From contig CAJVYC010000012.1 of NCBI GenBank assembly GCA_913009205.1, forward strand, positions 20,813-84,812: a DNA stretch of 64,000 nucleotides, read 5' to 3'. Origin of the DNA: an uncultured Fluviicola sp. GTDB lineage: Bacteria > Bacteroidota > Bacteroidia > Flavobacteriales_D > Crocinitomicaceae. The translations under genes were made by a program, and so were the position numbers. The notes beneath the pieces are model-generated. The model was not told the origin of the DNA and made no database searches. It saw nothing but the letters and a program-made list of their open reading frames with translations. Below, piece by piece: positions 11,795 to 21,348 of this stretch; position 1 is the first letter of the stretch; every line of letters begins with the position of its first letter.

Positions 11795-13000
11795 ATGCGA
11801 GGAAAACGCGTCCTTCTTGGAATTACCGGAGGAATTGCAGCATATAAAATTGCTTTCCTTATTCGTATTTTAAAAAAATCAGGGGCTGAAGTCAAATGTA
11901 TATTGACTCCAGCCTCTTCTGATTTTATAAGTCCCCTTGTGTTATCAACATTATCTGAAAATCCTGTTGGAATCCAATTCTGGAACAAAGAAGATGGTAC
12001 ATGGAACAATCACGTTGAGTACGGATTGTGGGCAGATATATTTGTGGTGGCCCCTTTAACAGCCAATTCATTAAGTAAAATGGCAAACGGAAGTAGTGAT
12101 AACTTGCTACTTGCAACCTATTTGTCAATGAAAACGAAAACCTTAGTTGCTCCGGCAATGGACCTAGATATGTATGCACATCCAACTACCAAAAGAAACT
12201 TGGATGTACTAATTGAAGATGGAGTTGGAATAATCCCTGTGGAATCGGGAGAACTTGCATCAGGATTAAGCGGAGAGGGCAGAATGGCCGAGCCTGAAAC
12301 GATTCATCAAGTAATTCAAAATTACTTTGACGCACAACTAGAAGCGGAATTTAAAGGAAAGAAAGTTCTCGTTACAGCGGGGCCAACCTTTGAGTCTATT
12401 GACCCTGTTCGTTTCATAGGAAACCATTCAAGTGGGAAAATGGGATACAGAATCGCCGAGGAGTTGCTGTCAAGAGGAGCTCACGTAATTCTTGTTTCAG
12501 GTCCAACGAAAGAAGAATTGGAACACGATAATTTGACTTTGATCCCAATAAAAACGGCTATTGAAATGTTAAAAGCAGTTCAATTGCATTGGAATAACTG
12601 CTCTTATGGTATTTTTTCCGCTGCAGTTGCCGATTACCGTCCAAAGTCTATAGCAGATCAAAAGATCAAGAAAAACGACGACGAATTGTCCATTGAATTG
12701 ATCAAAAATCCGGATATTTTAAAGTGGGCGGGCGATACGAAATCGAGTGATCAATTATTGGTTGGATTTGCTTTGGAAACCAATCATTTACTTGAAAATG
12801 GTAAAAAGAAATTAGCCAAGAAAAATTTAAACCTAATTGTTCTAAATACACTTGAAGATAAAGGCGCTGGATTTGGTGTTGACACGAACAAAATTAGTAT
12901 TTTAGATAACCACAATAATCTTGTGGAATTCGAGTTAAAGTCTAAGAAAGAAGTTGCAAGTGATATTGTATCACATTTGAAAATGTATATATCGAAATGA
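11795..13000 (+). CDS. coaBC: Bifunctional phosphopantothenoylcysteine decarboxylase / phosphopantothenate-cysteine ligase
   Basis: Catalyses two consecutive steps of coenzyme A synthesis. The N-terminal flavoprotein CoaC domain (about 1-180) has GITGGIAAYKI, the active-site histidine region NHVEYGLWAD, PAMDLDMY (the Bacteroidota form of the PAMN motif) and the substrate clamp GEGRMAEPE. The C-terminal CoaB domain (about 185-400) begins KKVLVTAGPTFESIDPVRFI and includes NHSSGKMG and AAVADYRPK. The 401-residue length is standard. Its stop overlaps the porD start (ATGA). Confidence 0.97.
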   Translation: MRGKRVLLGITGGIAAYKIAFLIRILKKSGAEVKCILTPASSDFISPLVLSTLSENPVGIQFWNKEDGTWNNHVEYGLWADIFVVAPLTANSLSKMANGSSDNLLLATYLSMKTKTLVAPAMDLDMYAHPTTKRNLDVLIEDGVGIIPVESGELASGLSGEGRMAEPETIHQVIQNYFDAQLEAEFKGKKVLVTAGPTFESIDPVRFIGNHSSGKMGYRIAEELLSRGAHVILVSGPTKEELEHDNLTLIPIKTAIEMLKAVQLHWNNCSYGIFSAAVADYRPKSIADQKIKKNDDELSIELIKNPDILKWAGDTKSSDQLLVGFALETNHLLENGKKKLAKKNLNLIVLNTLEDKGAGFGVDTNKISILDNHNNLVEFELKSKKEVASDIVSHLKMYISK

Positions 13001-13902
13001 AAATAGTTGTACTTATAGCATGTTTGGCCGGGTTCTCAATGGTTGGGAGGTCTCAGGAGTTAAATTGCCAAGTAAACATCGTAACCGATGCATCTCTTGA
13101 GGTTACTAGTGTAGAGCTAGAAATTATTGAGCAATTGAAAGGAGTTATTTATGAATTTATGAATAACACGCAATGGACAAAGGACAAGTTCACTGTTGAA
13201 GAAAGAATCAATTGCAACCTTCAAATTCAAATTTCGGAAATTCCTCAACCTGGAACGTATTCAGGTGCGGTTCAAGTTCAGTCATCTCGACCGGCATTTA
13301 ATTCAAGTTACAACACAACAGTTTTCAATTTTCAAGATGAAGATTTGGTTTTTGGATTTTCTAGAAATGCAGTTTTAGCCTATGCTCCTAACCAATATAG
13401 AGACAACATAACTTCTATTTTAGCATTCTATGCGTACTATATTATTGCAATGGACTACGATTCATTTTCCAATAAAGGAGGAACGAAATATTTCAATGAA
13501 GCACAACAAATTGTAACGAATGCACAATCATCAGGTGCGCCTGGTTGGAAGTCGAACGAGAGAGGGAAAAATAATCGTTATTGGCTAGTAGACAATGCTT
13601 TACATCAATTATTTTCTCCACTCAGAGAATGTAGTTACGAATACCATAGAAAAGGATTGGACGTGATTTATGATGACAAAGTAGCTGGACGTAAAGCTGT
13701 ATTTACTGCTTTAAATAAATTACTTAAGGTTGTTTCAACGCGACCAAATTCTTTAAACGTAACGAACTTTATTCGAGCTAAAACTATTGAACTGGTTAAC
13801 CTGTATGAAGATGCAGACGCCAAGGAAAAGAACCAGGTCGTCAATCTCTTAAAGAGGCTTGACCCCACGAATTCTTCCAAATATCAGGAGATTCTGGAAT
13901 AA
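12997..13902 (+). CDS. porD: DUF4835 / type IX secretion protein PorD
   Basis: A 301-residue periplasmic protein with signal peptide MKIVVLIACLAGFSMVGRSQ. Conserved DUF4835 features are the start ELNCQVNIVTD, FMNNTQWTKDKFTVEERINC, the long YAYYIIAMDYDSFSNKGGTK segment and the closing DPTNSSKYQEIL. Bacteroidota members of this family are annotated as PorD, a type IX secretion component; the biochemical role is not well defined. It is coupled to coaBC by a four-base overlap and to recN by a one-base TAATG overlap, the usual gene order in the phylum. Confidence 0.9.
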   Translation: MKIVVLIACLAGFSMVGRSQELNCQVNIVTDASLEVTSVELEIIEQLKGVIYEFMNNTQWTKDKFTVEERINCNLQIQISEIPQPGTYSGAVQVQSSRPAFNSSYNTTVFNFQDEDLVFGFSRNAVLAYAPNQYRDNITSILAFYAYYIIAMDYDSFSNKGGTKYFNEAQQIVTNAQSSGAPGWKSNERGKNNRYWLVDNALHQLFSPLRECSYEYHRKGLDVIYDDKVAGRKAVFTALNKLLKVVSTRPNSLNVTNFIRAKTIELVNLYEDADAKEKNQVVNLLKRLDPTNSSKYQEILE

Positions 13903-15551
13903 TGATTAAATCCTTAAGAATAGAAAATTTTGCATTAATTGATTCTGTAAACATTCAATTTGACGGTGGATTCACTGTGATAACTGGTGAAACAGGTTCC
14001 GGTAAATCTATTTTACTGAATGCATTAAATTTAATTCTCGGAGAAAGAGCCAATTTTTCAGTAATCGGAGAACTAAAGGACAAATCTGTTGTTGAAGCCG
14101 AAATCGATATTTCTGGTTTTAATATGAAAAATTTTTTCGAAGCCAATCAGCTTGATTATTTTGATTTGACAATTGTGAGAAGAGAGATCTACAAACAAGG
14201 TCGATCAAGAGCATTTATTAACGATATTCCAGTTCAGCTTAATATTTTGAAAGAACTTACAGGAGGTTTAATTCATATTCATTCGCAGTACAATACGCTT
14301 GAACTTAAAGACAAAGATTTTCAGCTTAGATTGTTGGATGTTTTGGCTGGAACCCTTAAAAAGCGAACTCAATTTCAAAATGTCTTTGCTGGATACCAAT
14401 TAAAGAAGAAAGAGCTGACAGAGAAATCATTATTGTTAGCTGAATCTTCGTCTAAGATTGATTATGACTCTTTTCAATTGACTGAACTTCAGGCATTAGA
14501 TCTTGATAATATAGATTACCAAGCAATGAAGCAAGAGTTGAGTAAATTCGAGAATGCCGATGAACTATTGGCTTCCTTCGGAGCTCTGCTAAACCTTTTG
14601 GAAATGGACGGAGGCGTTCTTCAACAACTCGGTCAAGTAAATACAACACTAGAGAAAAACGCTAGTATTGATCCTGTTTTGAACGATCTGCAGAAGCGCA
14701 TAGCAAGTGTTTTAATCGAATTGAAAGACATTTCAAGCGAGGCAGAAGAGCAATCGGGTTCCATTAGTATTGATCCCAGACAACTAGTTGAATTGTCATC
14801 TAAACTGGACTCTTTCAACAAAGCTACTTTTAAACATAGAGTTCAAAATCAAGAGGAGCTTTTACATCTGATGGAGGACTTGAATGGTTCTTCTGATGAT
14901 CTTGCACAGTTAGAAGGGGATATCGCGCGATTGACGTATGAAATTCAACTCGAAGAAGCTAAGTTGATTGAATTGGGAGAAGTTCTTCACAATGCGCGAA
15001 AAAAATCGATTCCGGAGATCGAGACTAGAATTACAAAATCGTTGAATGAACTTAAGTTAGTGAATACAATTCTGGAGTTCAGATTGTCCAAGGAACTTAA
15101 ACTCACGAAGTTTGGGATTTCTAATCTAGAAATCTATTTCAGTCCAAATGTTGGATTGCCTCCTGTGCCTATTCATCATGCTGCGAGTGGGGGCGAGCTC
15201 TCTAGAGTTATGCTGGCACTTCAGAGTTTAATGTCTCAGAAAATTCAATTGCAAACGATTTTATTTGATGAAATTGATACTGGAGTGTCTGGAGATGTTG
15301 CTCAAAAAATTGGTCAGACTTTAAAATCGATGGGTGCTGGAATGCAAGTCATTGCGATTACACATTTGCCTCAAGTCGCTGCGAAAGGAGAACAACATCT
15401 TTCTGTTTCTAAAGCAATTATTGACGGAAGAACACAATCCTCAGTAATTGAGCTGGATATGGCAGCACGAATAGAAGAAACGGCTCGATTAATGAGCGGT
15501 GACGAGATCAATGAAGCTGCTTTGGCAAATGCTAAGGCGTTGATGTCTTAA
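13902..15551 (+). CDS. recN: DNA repair ATPase RecN
   Basis: An SMC-like protein that acts early in double-strand break repair. The 549-residue chain has an N-terminal half-ATPase with Walker A GETGSGKSILL (about 27-37) and the Q-loop IHSQYNTLELK, a coiled-coil middle section (about 150-380), and a C-terminal half-ATPase with the signature AASGGELSRVML, Walker B TILFDEIDTGVSG and ITHLPQVAAKGEQHLSV. All are characteristic of RecN. Last gene of the bamD operon; the following gene starts 50 bases further on. Confidence 0.97.
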   Translation: MIKSLRIENFALIDSVNIQFDGGFTVITGETGSGKSILLNALNLILGERANFSVIGELKDKSVVEAEIDISGFNMKNFFEANQLDYFDLTIVRREIYKQGRSRAFINDIPVQLNILKELTGGLIHIHSQYNTLELKDKDFQLRLLDVLAGTLKKRTQFQNVFAGYQLKKKELTEKSLLLAESSSKIDYDSFQLTELQALDLDNIDYQAMKQELSKFENADELLASFGALLNLLEMDGGVLQQLGQVNTTLEKNASIDPVLNDLQKRIASVLIELKDISSEAEEQSGSISIDPRQLVELSSKLDSFNKATFKHRVQNQEELLHLMEDLNGSSDDLAQLEGDIARLTYEIQLEEAKLIELGEVLHNARKKSIPEIETRITKSLNELKLVNTILEFRLSKELKLTKFGISNLEIYFSPNVGLPPVPIHHAASGGELSRVMLALQSLMSQKIQLQTILFDEIDTGVSGDVAQKIGQTLKSMGAGMQVIAITHLPQVAAKGEQHLSVSKAIIDGRTQSSVIELDMAARIEETARLMSGDEINEAALANAKALMS

Positions 15552-15602
15552 GAGGATTGTTGTTTGAATAATTCAGAATTAAAAATTCATAATTAATTAG
15601 TC

Positions 15603-16541
15603 ATGAAGCTCAAACTTGATTTCAATTTCCCTTCCCTTTCAGGCAATATCAAATACGATGATAGTGTTGTTTTACTCGGAAGTTGTTTCTCCGACAGCAT
15701 GACTTCCCATTTTCAATATTCGGGATTCAATGCCTTGAGCAACCCGTTCGGAACCTTATTCCATCCAATTGCAATCGCCAATACGATTAAAGCATCATTG
15801 ACAAATTCAACAGAAGTAATTGTATTAGAACGTGATGGTATTTTCTTTTCATGGGACAGCGGAAGCAAGATTCATGCTAACTCGAAAGAAGACTTGAAAT
15901 TGAAGGTTATAGCAGCAAGAACTGAGTTGAAAAATCACTTGGAGAAGGCAAATCTACTCGTTATTACCTTCGGAACATCTTTGGGATATAGAAATTTAGA
16001 ATTGAATCAAATTGTGGGTAACTGTCACAAGCAGCCATCTGAATTATTTGAAAAGGAATTGTCATCTTTTGATGAAATGGCCAAAACTTGGACCGAAGTT
16101 GTCAAAGAAATCCGAGCGGTTAATTACTTAATTAAAATTGTATTTACCGTAAGTCCAGTTCGGCATAAAAAAGACGGGTTAGTTGAAAACAACAGGAGCA
16201 AAGCGAGATTGATTGAATTGAGTCATTCTATTATTGGAGACAATGCATCGTATTTTCCATCGTATGAGATTCTAATTGACGAATTACGCGATTACCGCTT
16301 TTATGCTAAGGACTTTCTGCATCCGAGCGGTGAGGCGGTTGAATATATTTGGGAGAAGTTTAAGGACTATCTCTTTAATGACGAAACCCAAGAATTGATT
16401 GCTAAAATTGAAAAGGTTAAGTCTTTGATCAATCATAAGAGTCTGCATCCAAATTCAGCAGCAGATCAAGTAAGAATTCAAAAGGCAAAAGAGCAGCAGC
16501 TACTATTGAGTTCAAAATACCCTTCTATTTATTGGGAATAA
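15603..16541 (+). CDS. GSCFA domain protein
   Basis: A 312-residue cytosolic protein. The diagnostic motif VVLLGSCFSDSMTSHFQY (about 24-41) and NPFGTLFHP place it in the GSCFA family; GNCHKQP and FTVSPVRHKKDG are further family hallmarks, and the block with DFLHPSGEAVEYIWEKF gives an SGNH-hydrolase-like Ser/Asp-His layout. The GSCFA family is common in Bacteroidota and Alphaproteobacteria and has no assigned reaction; an esterase-type activity is only an inference from the fold-like motifs. It converges on the anti-sigma-like gene. Confidence 0.9.
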   Translation: MKLKLDFNFPSLSGNIKYDDSVVLLGSCFSDSMTSHFQYSGFNALSNPFGTLFHPIAIANTIKASLTNSTEVIVLERDGIFFSWDSGSKIHANSKEDLKLKVIAARTELKNHLEKANLLVITFGTSLGYRNLELNQIVGNCHKQPSELFEKELSSFDEMAKTWTEVVKEIRAVNYLIKIVFTVSPVRHKKDGLVENNRSKARLIELSHSIIGDNASYFPSYEILIDELRDYRFYAKDFLHPSGEAVEYIWEKFKDYLFNDETQELIAKIEKVKSLINHKSLHPNSAADQVRIQKAKEQQLLLSSKYPSIYWE

Positions 16542-16574
16542 AAAAATCTGTTTCGGAGAATTGAAACATATTTT

Positions 16575-16606
16575 AGCAATAGTTGTAAGGTAGAAGCAGT
16601 ATTGCT
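16575..16606 (+). terminator. Possible terminator between GSCFA gene and anti-sigma-like gene
   Basis: The perfect seven-base inverted repeat AGCAATA / TATTGCT with an 18-base loop is followed by TTTTAATT. It lies between two convergent genes. The loop is long and the T tract short, so this is a weak call. Confidence 0.35.
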
Positions 16607-16607
16607 T

Positions 16608-18026
16608 TTAATTCTGTCTTGGAAGGATAATCGCTGAGCTACTATAAACTGAGTTCTCACCCGCTTTTGGATTTTCAATTGATACTTTCCAAATAAATGT
16701 CCTTTGATATCCTAGTTGTTCACCTGTTGCTCTGTCAATACCATCCCAACCTTGACTTGCGTCAGAAGTTTCGTACATGATATGACCATCTGTATGGTCC
16801 ACAATAATCATTGAGAATTTCACACCTGTTCTTTTAACCAAAGCTATAGGAATGAATCTGTTGTTTCTTGCATCTAAACTTCTTGGGTCAAATGCATTCA
16901 CAGCAAGTAAGTTGTAATTGTCTTTAATATTTACCTGCTTCGTAATACTTGATTTACATCCATTACTACCCGTAACAGTCAACTCAATATCGTGATTTCC
17001 TTTTGTGAAGAAATGAGCGGCAGCTTCAGAACCGTTAGTTATTTGTTCATCGAATTTCCATTCATGATTAATTCCAAACGAAATAGAACTAACCTCTGTA
17101 GTAGGCAACCCGTCCAAAAGAATTTTATCCAAGTTCACAAAATCAAAATCACTTGTCGGAGAAGAATTTACGTTAAATGAACCTTCTTCTTGCAATTGAC
17201 CATCTTCCATGTGCCCAATTACGTATATTCCTGCAACAGCTGTTGTTAATTTCGTTTCAGATTTTCCTCTCGCAGACCAAACTGATCCGTTAGGGAAAAT
17301 GATTGAAATCGGATATTTATTCTGATTTGAAATTTTAATCGATTCTCCTTGACAAACATTGTCAACTAAAGGGAGTATGAAGGGTACTGCTGGAGTCGAA
17401 ACTTGAGGTTCAATTGGATAAACTACATTCGATCTATCTCCTTGATTTACAATTACTGCATCAGTCCCTCCATGAATAGAGGTATTAATATCAAGAGGAA
17501 TTACAGGTTCGTTTCCAGTTAATGGTTGGCCTTCGTTTGCAGCAGTTCTAACATTTGCAGACGTTACTATATCAGAAGGAATGTTTTCATTACTATTTAC
17601 TTCAGGTCCATCCGATATTGAAGAAGTATTCGACTTATTGTTCGTTGTCTTTGGAGTTTTGTTTTGAGTAATTTCTGAAGACGGAGTCGAACTTTTTTGT
17701 TCTTCATCGGAATTCGTTATCGCTAAATAAGAAACAGCCAAAGTAGCAACTAAGATACTTGCCGCAACATACCATCTGATGTATGAGCGAGGAGCACCTT
17801 TTGCATCAAGCTTAGCGTTCATTGCAGTCCAAGCACTTGCAGCATATGGCAATTCGTAATTTTCAAGACTAGATTTAATAGCATTATCAACAGGTGAACC
17901 CGAATCACCAGAAGGTGCGGATCCAGCATCGAGCTTATCGCTCAATGAATCCCAAGCATTAGAGTTGTAAGGTAACTCTAAGTCGTTGAGACTGTCTTTT
18001 ATAATGTTTTCTATATTTTTTTTCAT
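16608..18026 (-). CDS. Membrane anti-sigma-like protein with PKD-like and T9SS-type-B-like C-terminal regions
   Basis: A 472-residue protein coupled to the ECF sigma gene by an ATGA overlap. Residues 8-33 and 50-74 are two copies of one motif (IIKDSLNDLELPYNSNAWDS and IKSSLENYELPYAASAWTAM, each ending in KLD), on the cytoplasmic side of a single membrane helix at about 84-104. A Ser/Thr/Asn-rich linker (105-215) follows, then a Cys-containing Ig-like segment, a PKD-like segment (about 270-370) and a tail (about 375-472) whose FIPIALVKRTGVKFSMIIVD, YETSDASQGWDG and FIWKVSIENPKAG resemble the gliding-associated/T9SS type B C-terminal domain. Role as anti-sigma factor is inferred from coupling and topology. 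Confidence 0.7.
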   Translation of the reverse strand: MKKNIENIIKDSLNDLELPYNSNAWDSLSDKLDAGSAPSGDSGSPVDNAIKSSLENYELPYAASAWTAMNAKLDAKGAPRSYIRWYVAASILVATLAVSYLAITNSDEEQKSSTPSSEITQNKTPKTTNNKSNTSSISDGPEVNSNENIPSDIVTSANVRTAANEGQPLTGNEPVIPLDINTSIHGGTDAVIVNQGDRSNVVYPIEPQVSTPAVPFILPLVDNVCQGESIKISNQNKYPISIIFPNGSVWSARGKSETKLTTAVAGIYVIGHMEDGQLQEEGSFNVNSSPTSDFDFVNLDKILLDGLPTTEVSSISFGINHEWKFDEQITNGSEAAAHFFTKGNHDIELTVTGSNGCKSSITKQVNIKDNYNLLAVNAFDPRSLDARNNRFIPIALVKRTGVKFSMIIVDHTDGHIMYETSDASQGWDGIDRATGEQLGYQRTFIWKVSIENPKAGENSVYSSSAIILPRQN

Positions 18027-18607
18027 TCTAATTCTATATCTTCAATCTTCTCGAACTTTTCTTTTAAAGTTCTTTGAAGGTTCATTTTCGCCTTAGACAA
18101 GTTTGATTTGGAAGTTCCTTCGCTGATTCCAAGTATCTCTGCTATTTCCTTGTGTGTATATTCCTCCATTACATGAAGGTTAAATACTGCGCGGTAAGCA
18201 GGTGATAAATTTTGAACAGCTTCTAAAGCTATTTCAGCTTTTAGTCCTACGAATTGGAGTTCTTCATTCTCAACTATCGGGTCTGACCAGCCGAGTTTGA
18301 AATCCTCATCTTTGTCGGTTAGTAAAGGGTTCTTCTTCGATTTTCTGAGGTTATCAATTGCTGTATTAGAGACAATTCTTCTAATCCAACCTTCGAACGA
18401 TCCTTTGTAATCGAACGCTTCCAACTTGTCAAAGATCTTAATGAAACCTTCTTGGAGCATTTCTTCTGCGGTATCTCTATCACGAGCATAACGCATACAA
18501 ATACCTAACATCTTTCCGTAGAAAAGTTTAAACAACTCTTCCTGAGATCGACGGTCGTTTTTTACACAACCGCTTATTAATTCCTTTAAATGTTCTTTAT
18601 TCTCCAC
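18023..18607 (-). CDS. ECF-type RNA polymerase sigma factor
   Basis: A 194-residue sigma-70 family protein of extracytoplasmic-function type. Region 2 is at about 22-92, with YARDRDTAEEMLQEGFIKIF and FEGWIRRIVSNTAIDNLRKS; region 4 is at about 127-184, with the helix-turn-helix THKEIAEILGISEGTSKSNL. Regions 1 and 3 are absent as expected. Its last codons overlap the start of the anti-sigma-like gene by four bases, the standard arrangement for a sigma/anti-sigma pair. The direct targets cannot be deduced here. No obvious -7/-33 promoter upstream of the ATG. Confidence 0.93.
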   Translation of the reverse strand: MENKEHLKELISGCVKNDRRSQEELFKLFYGKMLGICMRYARDRDTAEEMLQEGFIKIFDKLEAFDYKGSFEGWIRRIVSNTAIDNLRKSKKNPLLTDKDEDFKLGWSDPIVENEELQFVGLKAEIALEAVQNLSPAYRAVFNLHVMEEYTHKEIAEILGISEGTSKSNLSKAKMNLQRTLKEKFEKIEDIELE

Positions 18608-18723
18608 ATTGATTTCATTCGTTAAACGAGACTCTTTTAATACGGTTGCCTTAGAGTGTCAAGAATTCTTTTCTCAGGGCCAAAAAATACCAAAATTTAG
18701 ACGTTATTCTCTTACAATTATAT

Positions 18724-18731
18724 TAATTTTG
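18724..18731 (+). promoter_or_regulatory. -7 box of mdh
   Basis: TAATTTTG fits TAnnTTTG, 38 bases before the mdh ATG. A TTG at -33 is not present (TTA at about the right distance). Confidence 0.45.
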
Positions 18732-18769
18732 TTTCTCACTCGATTATAATTAATCAATACTAGACAAAA

Positions 18770-19708
18770 ATGAAAGTAACTGTTGTAGGTGCTGGAAACG
18801 TTGGTGCTACTTGTGCAGACGTATTAGCACACAAAGAGATCGCTAATGAAATCGTTTTGCTTGATATCAAAGAAGGTTTTGCAGAAGGTAAAGCATTAGA
18901 TATTTGGGAAACTTCTCCAATCAATCAATATGATTCAAGAACAATTGGATCTACAAATGATTACTCAAAGACGGCAGATTCTGATGTAGTTGTTATTACA
19001 TCTGGGTTACCAAGAAAACCGGGTATGTCTCGTGACGATTTAATCGCGACGAACGCTGGAATTGTGAAAATGGTAACAGACAATGTTATTAAGCATTCAC
19101 CAAACGCAAAAATTATCTGTGTTTCGAATCCATTGGATGTAATGACTTACTGTACTTATTTAACGGCTAAAGTTGATCGTAGTAAAGTTTTCGGAATGGC
19201 TGGTGTTTTAGATACTGCTCGTTACCGTTCTTTCTTAGCGTTGGAATTGAATGTTTCTCCAAAAGATATCCAAGCGGTATTGATGGGAGGGCATGGAGAC
19301 ACTATGGTACCTCTTCCTCGTTATACAACTGTTGCTGGTATTCCTGTTACTGAATTAATTTCGAAAGAAAAATTAGACGAAATCATCGAAAGAACAAAGT
19401 TCGGAGGTGGAGAAATCGTTAAATTACTTGGAACATCCGCATGGTACGCTCCTGGAGCTGCTGCTGCTCAAATGGTAGAAGCTATCGTTAGAGATCAGAA
19501 AAGAGTTTTCCCGGTATGTACATGGTTAGACGGTGAGTACGGCATGAAGGATATCTTTTTAGGAGTTCCTGTTGTTTTAGGGAAAGACGGAATCGAAAGA
19601 ATTATCGAACTTGATTTGAACGAAGAAGAAATGGCAATGTTAAAAGAAAGTGCTGAAGCGGTTAAAAACGTAATGTCTGTTCTTGACAACATGAATGTAG
19701 ACGCTTAA
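18770..19708 (+). CDS. mdh: Malate dehydrogenase (LDH-like type)
   Basis: Interconverts malate and oxaloacetate with NAD in the TCA cycle. The 312-residue chain starts with the dinucleotide-binding motif VVGAGNVGATCA (5-16). The substrate loop LPRKPGMSRDDL carries the arginine that selects dicarboxylates (malate rather than lactate). NPLDVMTY, GMAGVLDTARYR and the catalytic histidine in GGHGDTMVPLPRY are present. Length and motifs match the LDH-like MDH group found in many Bacteroidota. Monocistronic: own -7 box and a strong terminator downstream. Confidence 0.97.
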   Translation: MKVTVVGAGNVGATCADVLAHKEIANEIVLLDIKEGFAEGKALDIWETSPINQYDSRTIGSTNDYSKTADSDVVVITSGLPRKPGMSRDDLIATNAGIVKMVTDNVIKHSPNAKIICVSNPLDVMTYCTYLTAKVDRSKVFGMAGVLDTARYRSFLALELNVSPKDIQAVLMGGHGDTMVPLPRYTTVAGIPVTELISKEKLDEIIERTKFGGGEIVKLLGTSAWYAPGAAAAQMVEAIVRDQKRVFPVCTWLDGEYGMKDIFLGVPVVLGKDGIERIIELDLNEEEMAMLKESAEAVKNVMSVLDNMNVDA

Positions 19709-19726
19709 GTCTCAAAATAGAATATC

Positions 19727-19763
19727 AAAAGCCCTTCTTGGAATTTCCTTGGAGGGCTTTTTT
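19727..19763 (+). terminator. Rho-independent terminator of mdh
   Basis: An 11-pair stem (AAAAGCCCTTC with GGAGGGCTTTT, one G-T wobble) followed by a run of T residues, 19 bases after the mdh stop codon. Confidence 0.88.
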
Positions 19764-19851
19764 GGTTTTATAATTTCGGATATATAACTGATAACTATAG
19801 ATTAACGAAATATAAATTGTGAATTTTCAAGTATCATTGCATCTTAATAAT

Positions 19852-21234
19852 ATGATTAGAGTCTTACTTGTGTTTTTTGCGATTGTTTGTTCATTCATGA
19901 GTTATGGAAAAGATTCTGTTGTTGTTATTGTTGAAATTAGAAGTGTGACCGAGGATGAAACTGTTCAGAATGTAGTTGCCAGAATTGAAATTGGAAGTAA
20001 GTCCATTTATAGAACATCAAGCCAAAAAGGTGTGTTTTCGTTTAAGGTACATGTTGGAAATGGTATTACATTTAAATTAAACCACACGCAATTCGAATCA
20101 TCAAAAATATTCGAAAGAATCTCTCCTAAGTGCATAAAGGATACAATTAATTATGTTTTTAAGATGAAGACCATCAAAACGCAGCAATTGAGCGATATCG
20201 TTATCCCTGCGCCAGGAATTCCTAAGGTTGTTTATCAGTCACCTCGATTACACGTTCAAGATTTCGAAATTCAAAACAACGGAGACATTCTTTTGTTGGC
20301 GTATTCCAGACAATTAAAAAAAGGGAGCGAACTTCTTTTGTACGATGGACTAAAGGTTAGAAGCAAGTTTCAAGTTCCAGGATTAGCGGAAGAAATCATT
20401 CGAGATTATAGAGGAAACCCACATTTAGTGTGTAAAGATGCCATTTATGGTATTCATACAAAAGATAAGAAAATAGGAATATCTACAACAGATAAGCAGT
20501 ACTATTTAACGTATTTGGCGCCCATCGTTGATACGAATAAAACGATAATGTACTTCTCCAATTTCAATCCAGATTATCCAGCTTTTGAGTATTTCGCATT
20601 CGATCAACGCGATTCTGCTTACAAGAAAATCATGAAAATTGAAGATGCATTGATGATGGAACTGTACCGCTCAGAATACAAATGGGTAGATGTGAGAACG
20701 AAACTGTGGGCTAAGAAGAAAGAACTGGCTACAGGTATTGACGCCGAAATCTGGGTGGGTGCAAATTACTTTACGCAATCTCTTTACTATAAAGAATTGT
20801 ATGCTCCGATGTTCCATCGCAACGACAGCCTATTCGTATTTGATTATTACAAAGACAAATTATACACTTTTGACGAGAGAGGCGATGCTCTTGATAGTGT
20901 TGGGATTTACCATCATTATAACCCAAAGTCGATTGGATGGAAAAAGAACTTAATGCAAGATCGAGTTACTGGAGAAGTCTACGCATTGTTTGATAGAGCA
21001 GGTTATTCATACCTCGGTTGGGTAGATACGAAAACAGGCGAGATCAAAGAGCAAGTTAAATTGGCGCATCGATACGTTGAAAAAATCATTATAAACGGCA
21101 ATTTCATCTACTACATTTACCGCGAATTCGAGTCTGCTGATAAGAAACACCTTTGGAGAGATCGGCTGCCGTATTCTTTTGGAAATGGAACCGTTCCGGA
21201 TGGAGATGATGGCGAAGAAAGAGAGGTAGATTAA
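19852..21234 (+). CDS. Secreted protein of unknown function with carboxypeptidase-regulatory-like N-terminus
   Basis: About 460 residues with signal peptide MIRVLLVFFAIVCSFMSYGK. Residues after the signal (about 18-115) look like a CarboxypepD_reg-like beta domain (VQNVVARIEIGSKSIYRTSS, then FSFKVHVGNGITFKLNHTQF). The remaining 330 residues are strand-rich with repeated aromatic motifs and resemble a beta-propeller, for example DILLLAYSRQLKKGSELLLY and YAPMFHRNDSLFVFDYYKDK. I recognise no catalytic motif. The open frame extends to a GTG at 19819, but that would put 11 residues in front of the signal peptide, so ATG 19852 is preferred. A strong terminator follows at 21349. Confidence 0.7.
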   Translation: MIRVLLVFFAIVCSFMSYGKDSVVVIVEIRSVTEDETVQNVVARIEIGSKSIYRTSSQKGVFSFKVHVGNGITFKLNHTQFESSKIFERISPKCIKDTINYVFKMKTIKTQQLSDIVIPAPGIPKVVYQSPRLHVQDFEIQNNGDILLLAYSRQLKKGSELLLYDGLKVRSKFQVPGLAEEIIRDYRGNPHLVCKDAIYGIHTKDKKIGISTTDKQYYLTYLAPIVDTNKTIMYFSNFNPDYPAFEYFAFDQRDSAYKKIMKIEDALMMELYRSEYKWVDVRTKLWAKKKELATGIDAEIWVGANYFTQSLYYKELYAPMFHRNDSLFVFDYYKDKLYTFDERGDALDSVGIYHHYNPKSIGWKKNLMQDRVTGEVYALFDRAGYSYLGWVDTKTGEIKEQVKLAHRYVEKIIINGNFIYYIYREFESADKKHLWRDRLPYSFGNGTVPDGDDGEEREVD

Positions 21235-21348
21235 TTCTGAATCTGTTATAGATAAGACGTATCCGAAGCGTTAATAAAAAATTAAACCTTATTGGTACGG
21301 ACTTCGCAATACACTATCCGACAAGAAACTAGTAAATGTTATAAGAAG

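Noticed and set aside
21240..21345. Possible small RNA before the 21349 terminator
   Set aside because: Only a weak CGAAG/CTTCG pairing is seen; it is more simply a 3' untranslated region.
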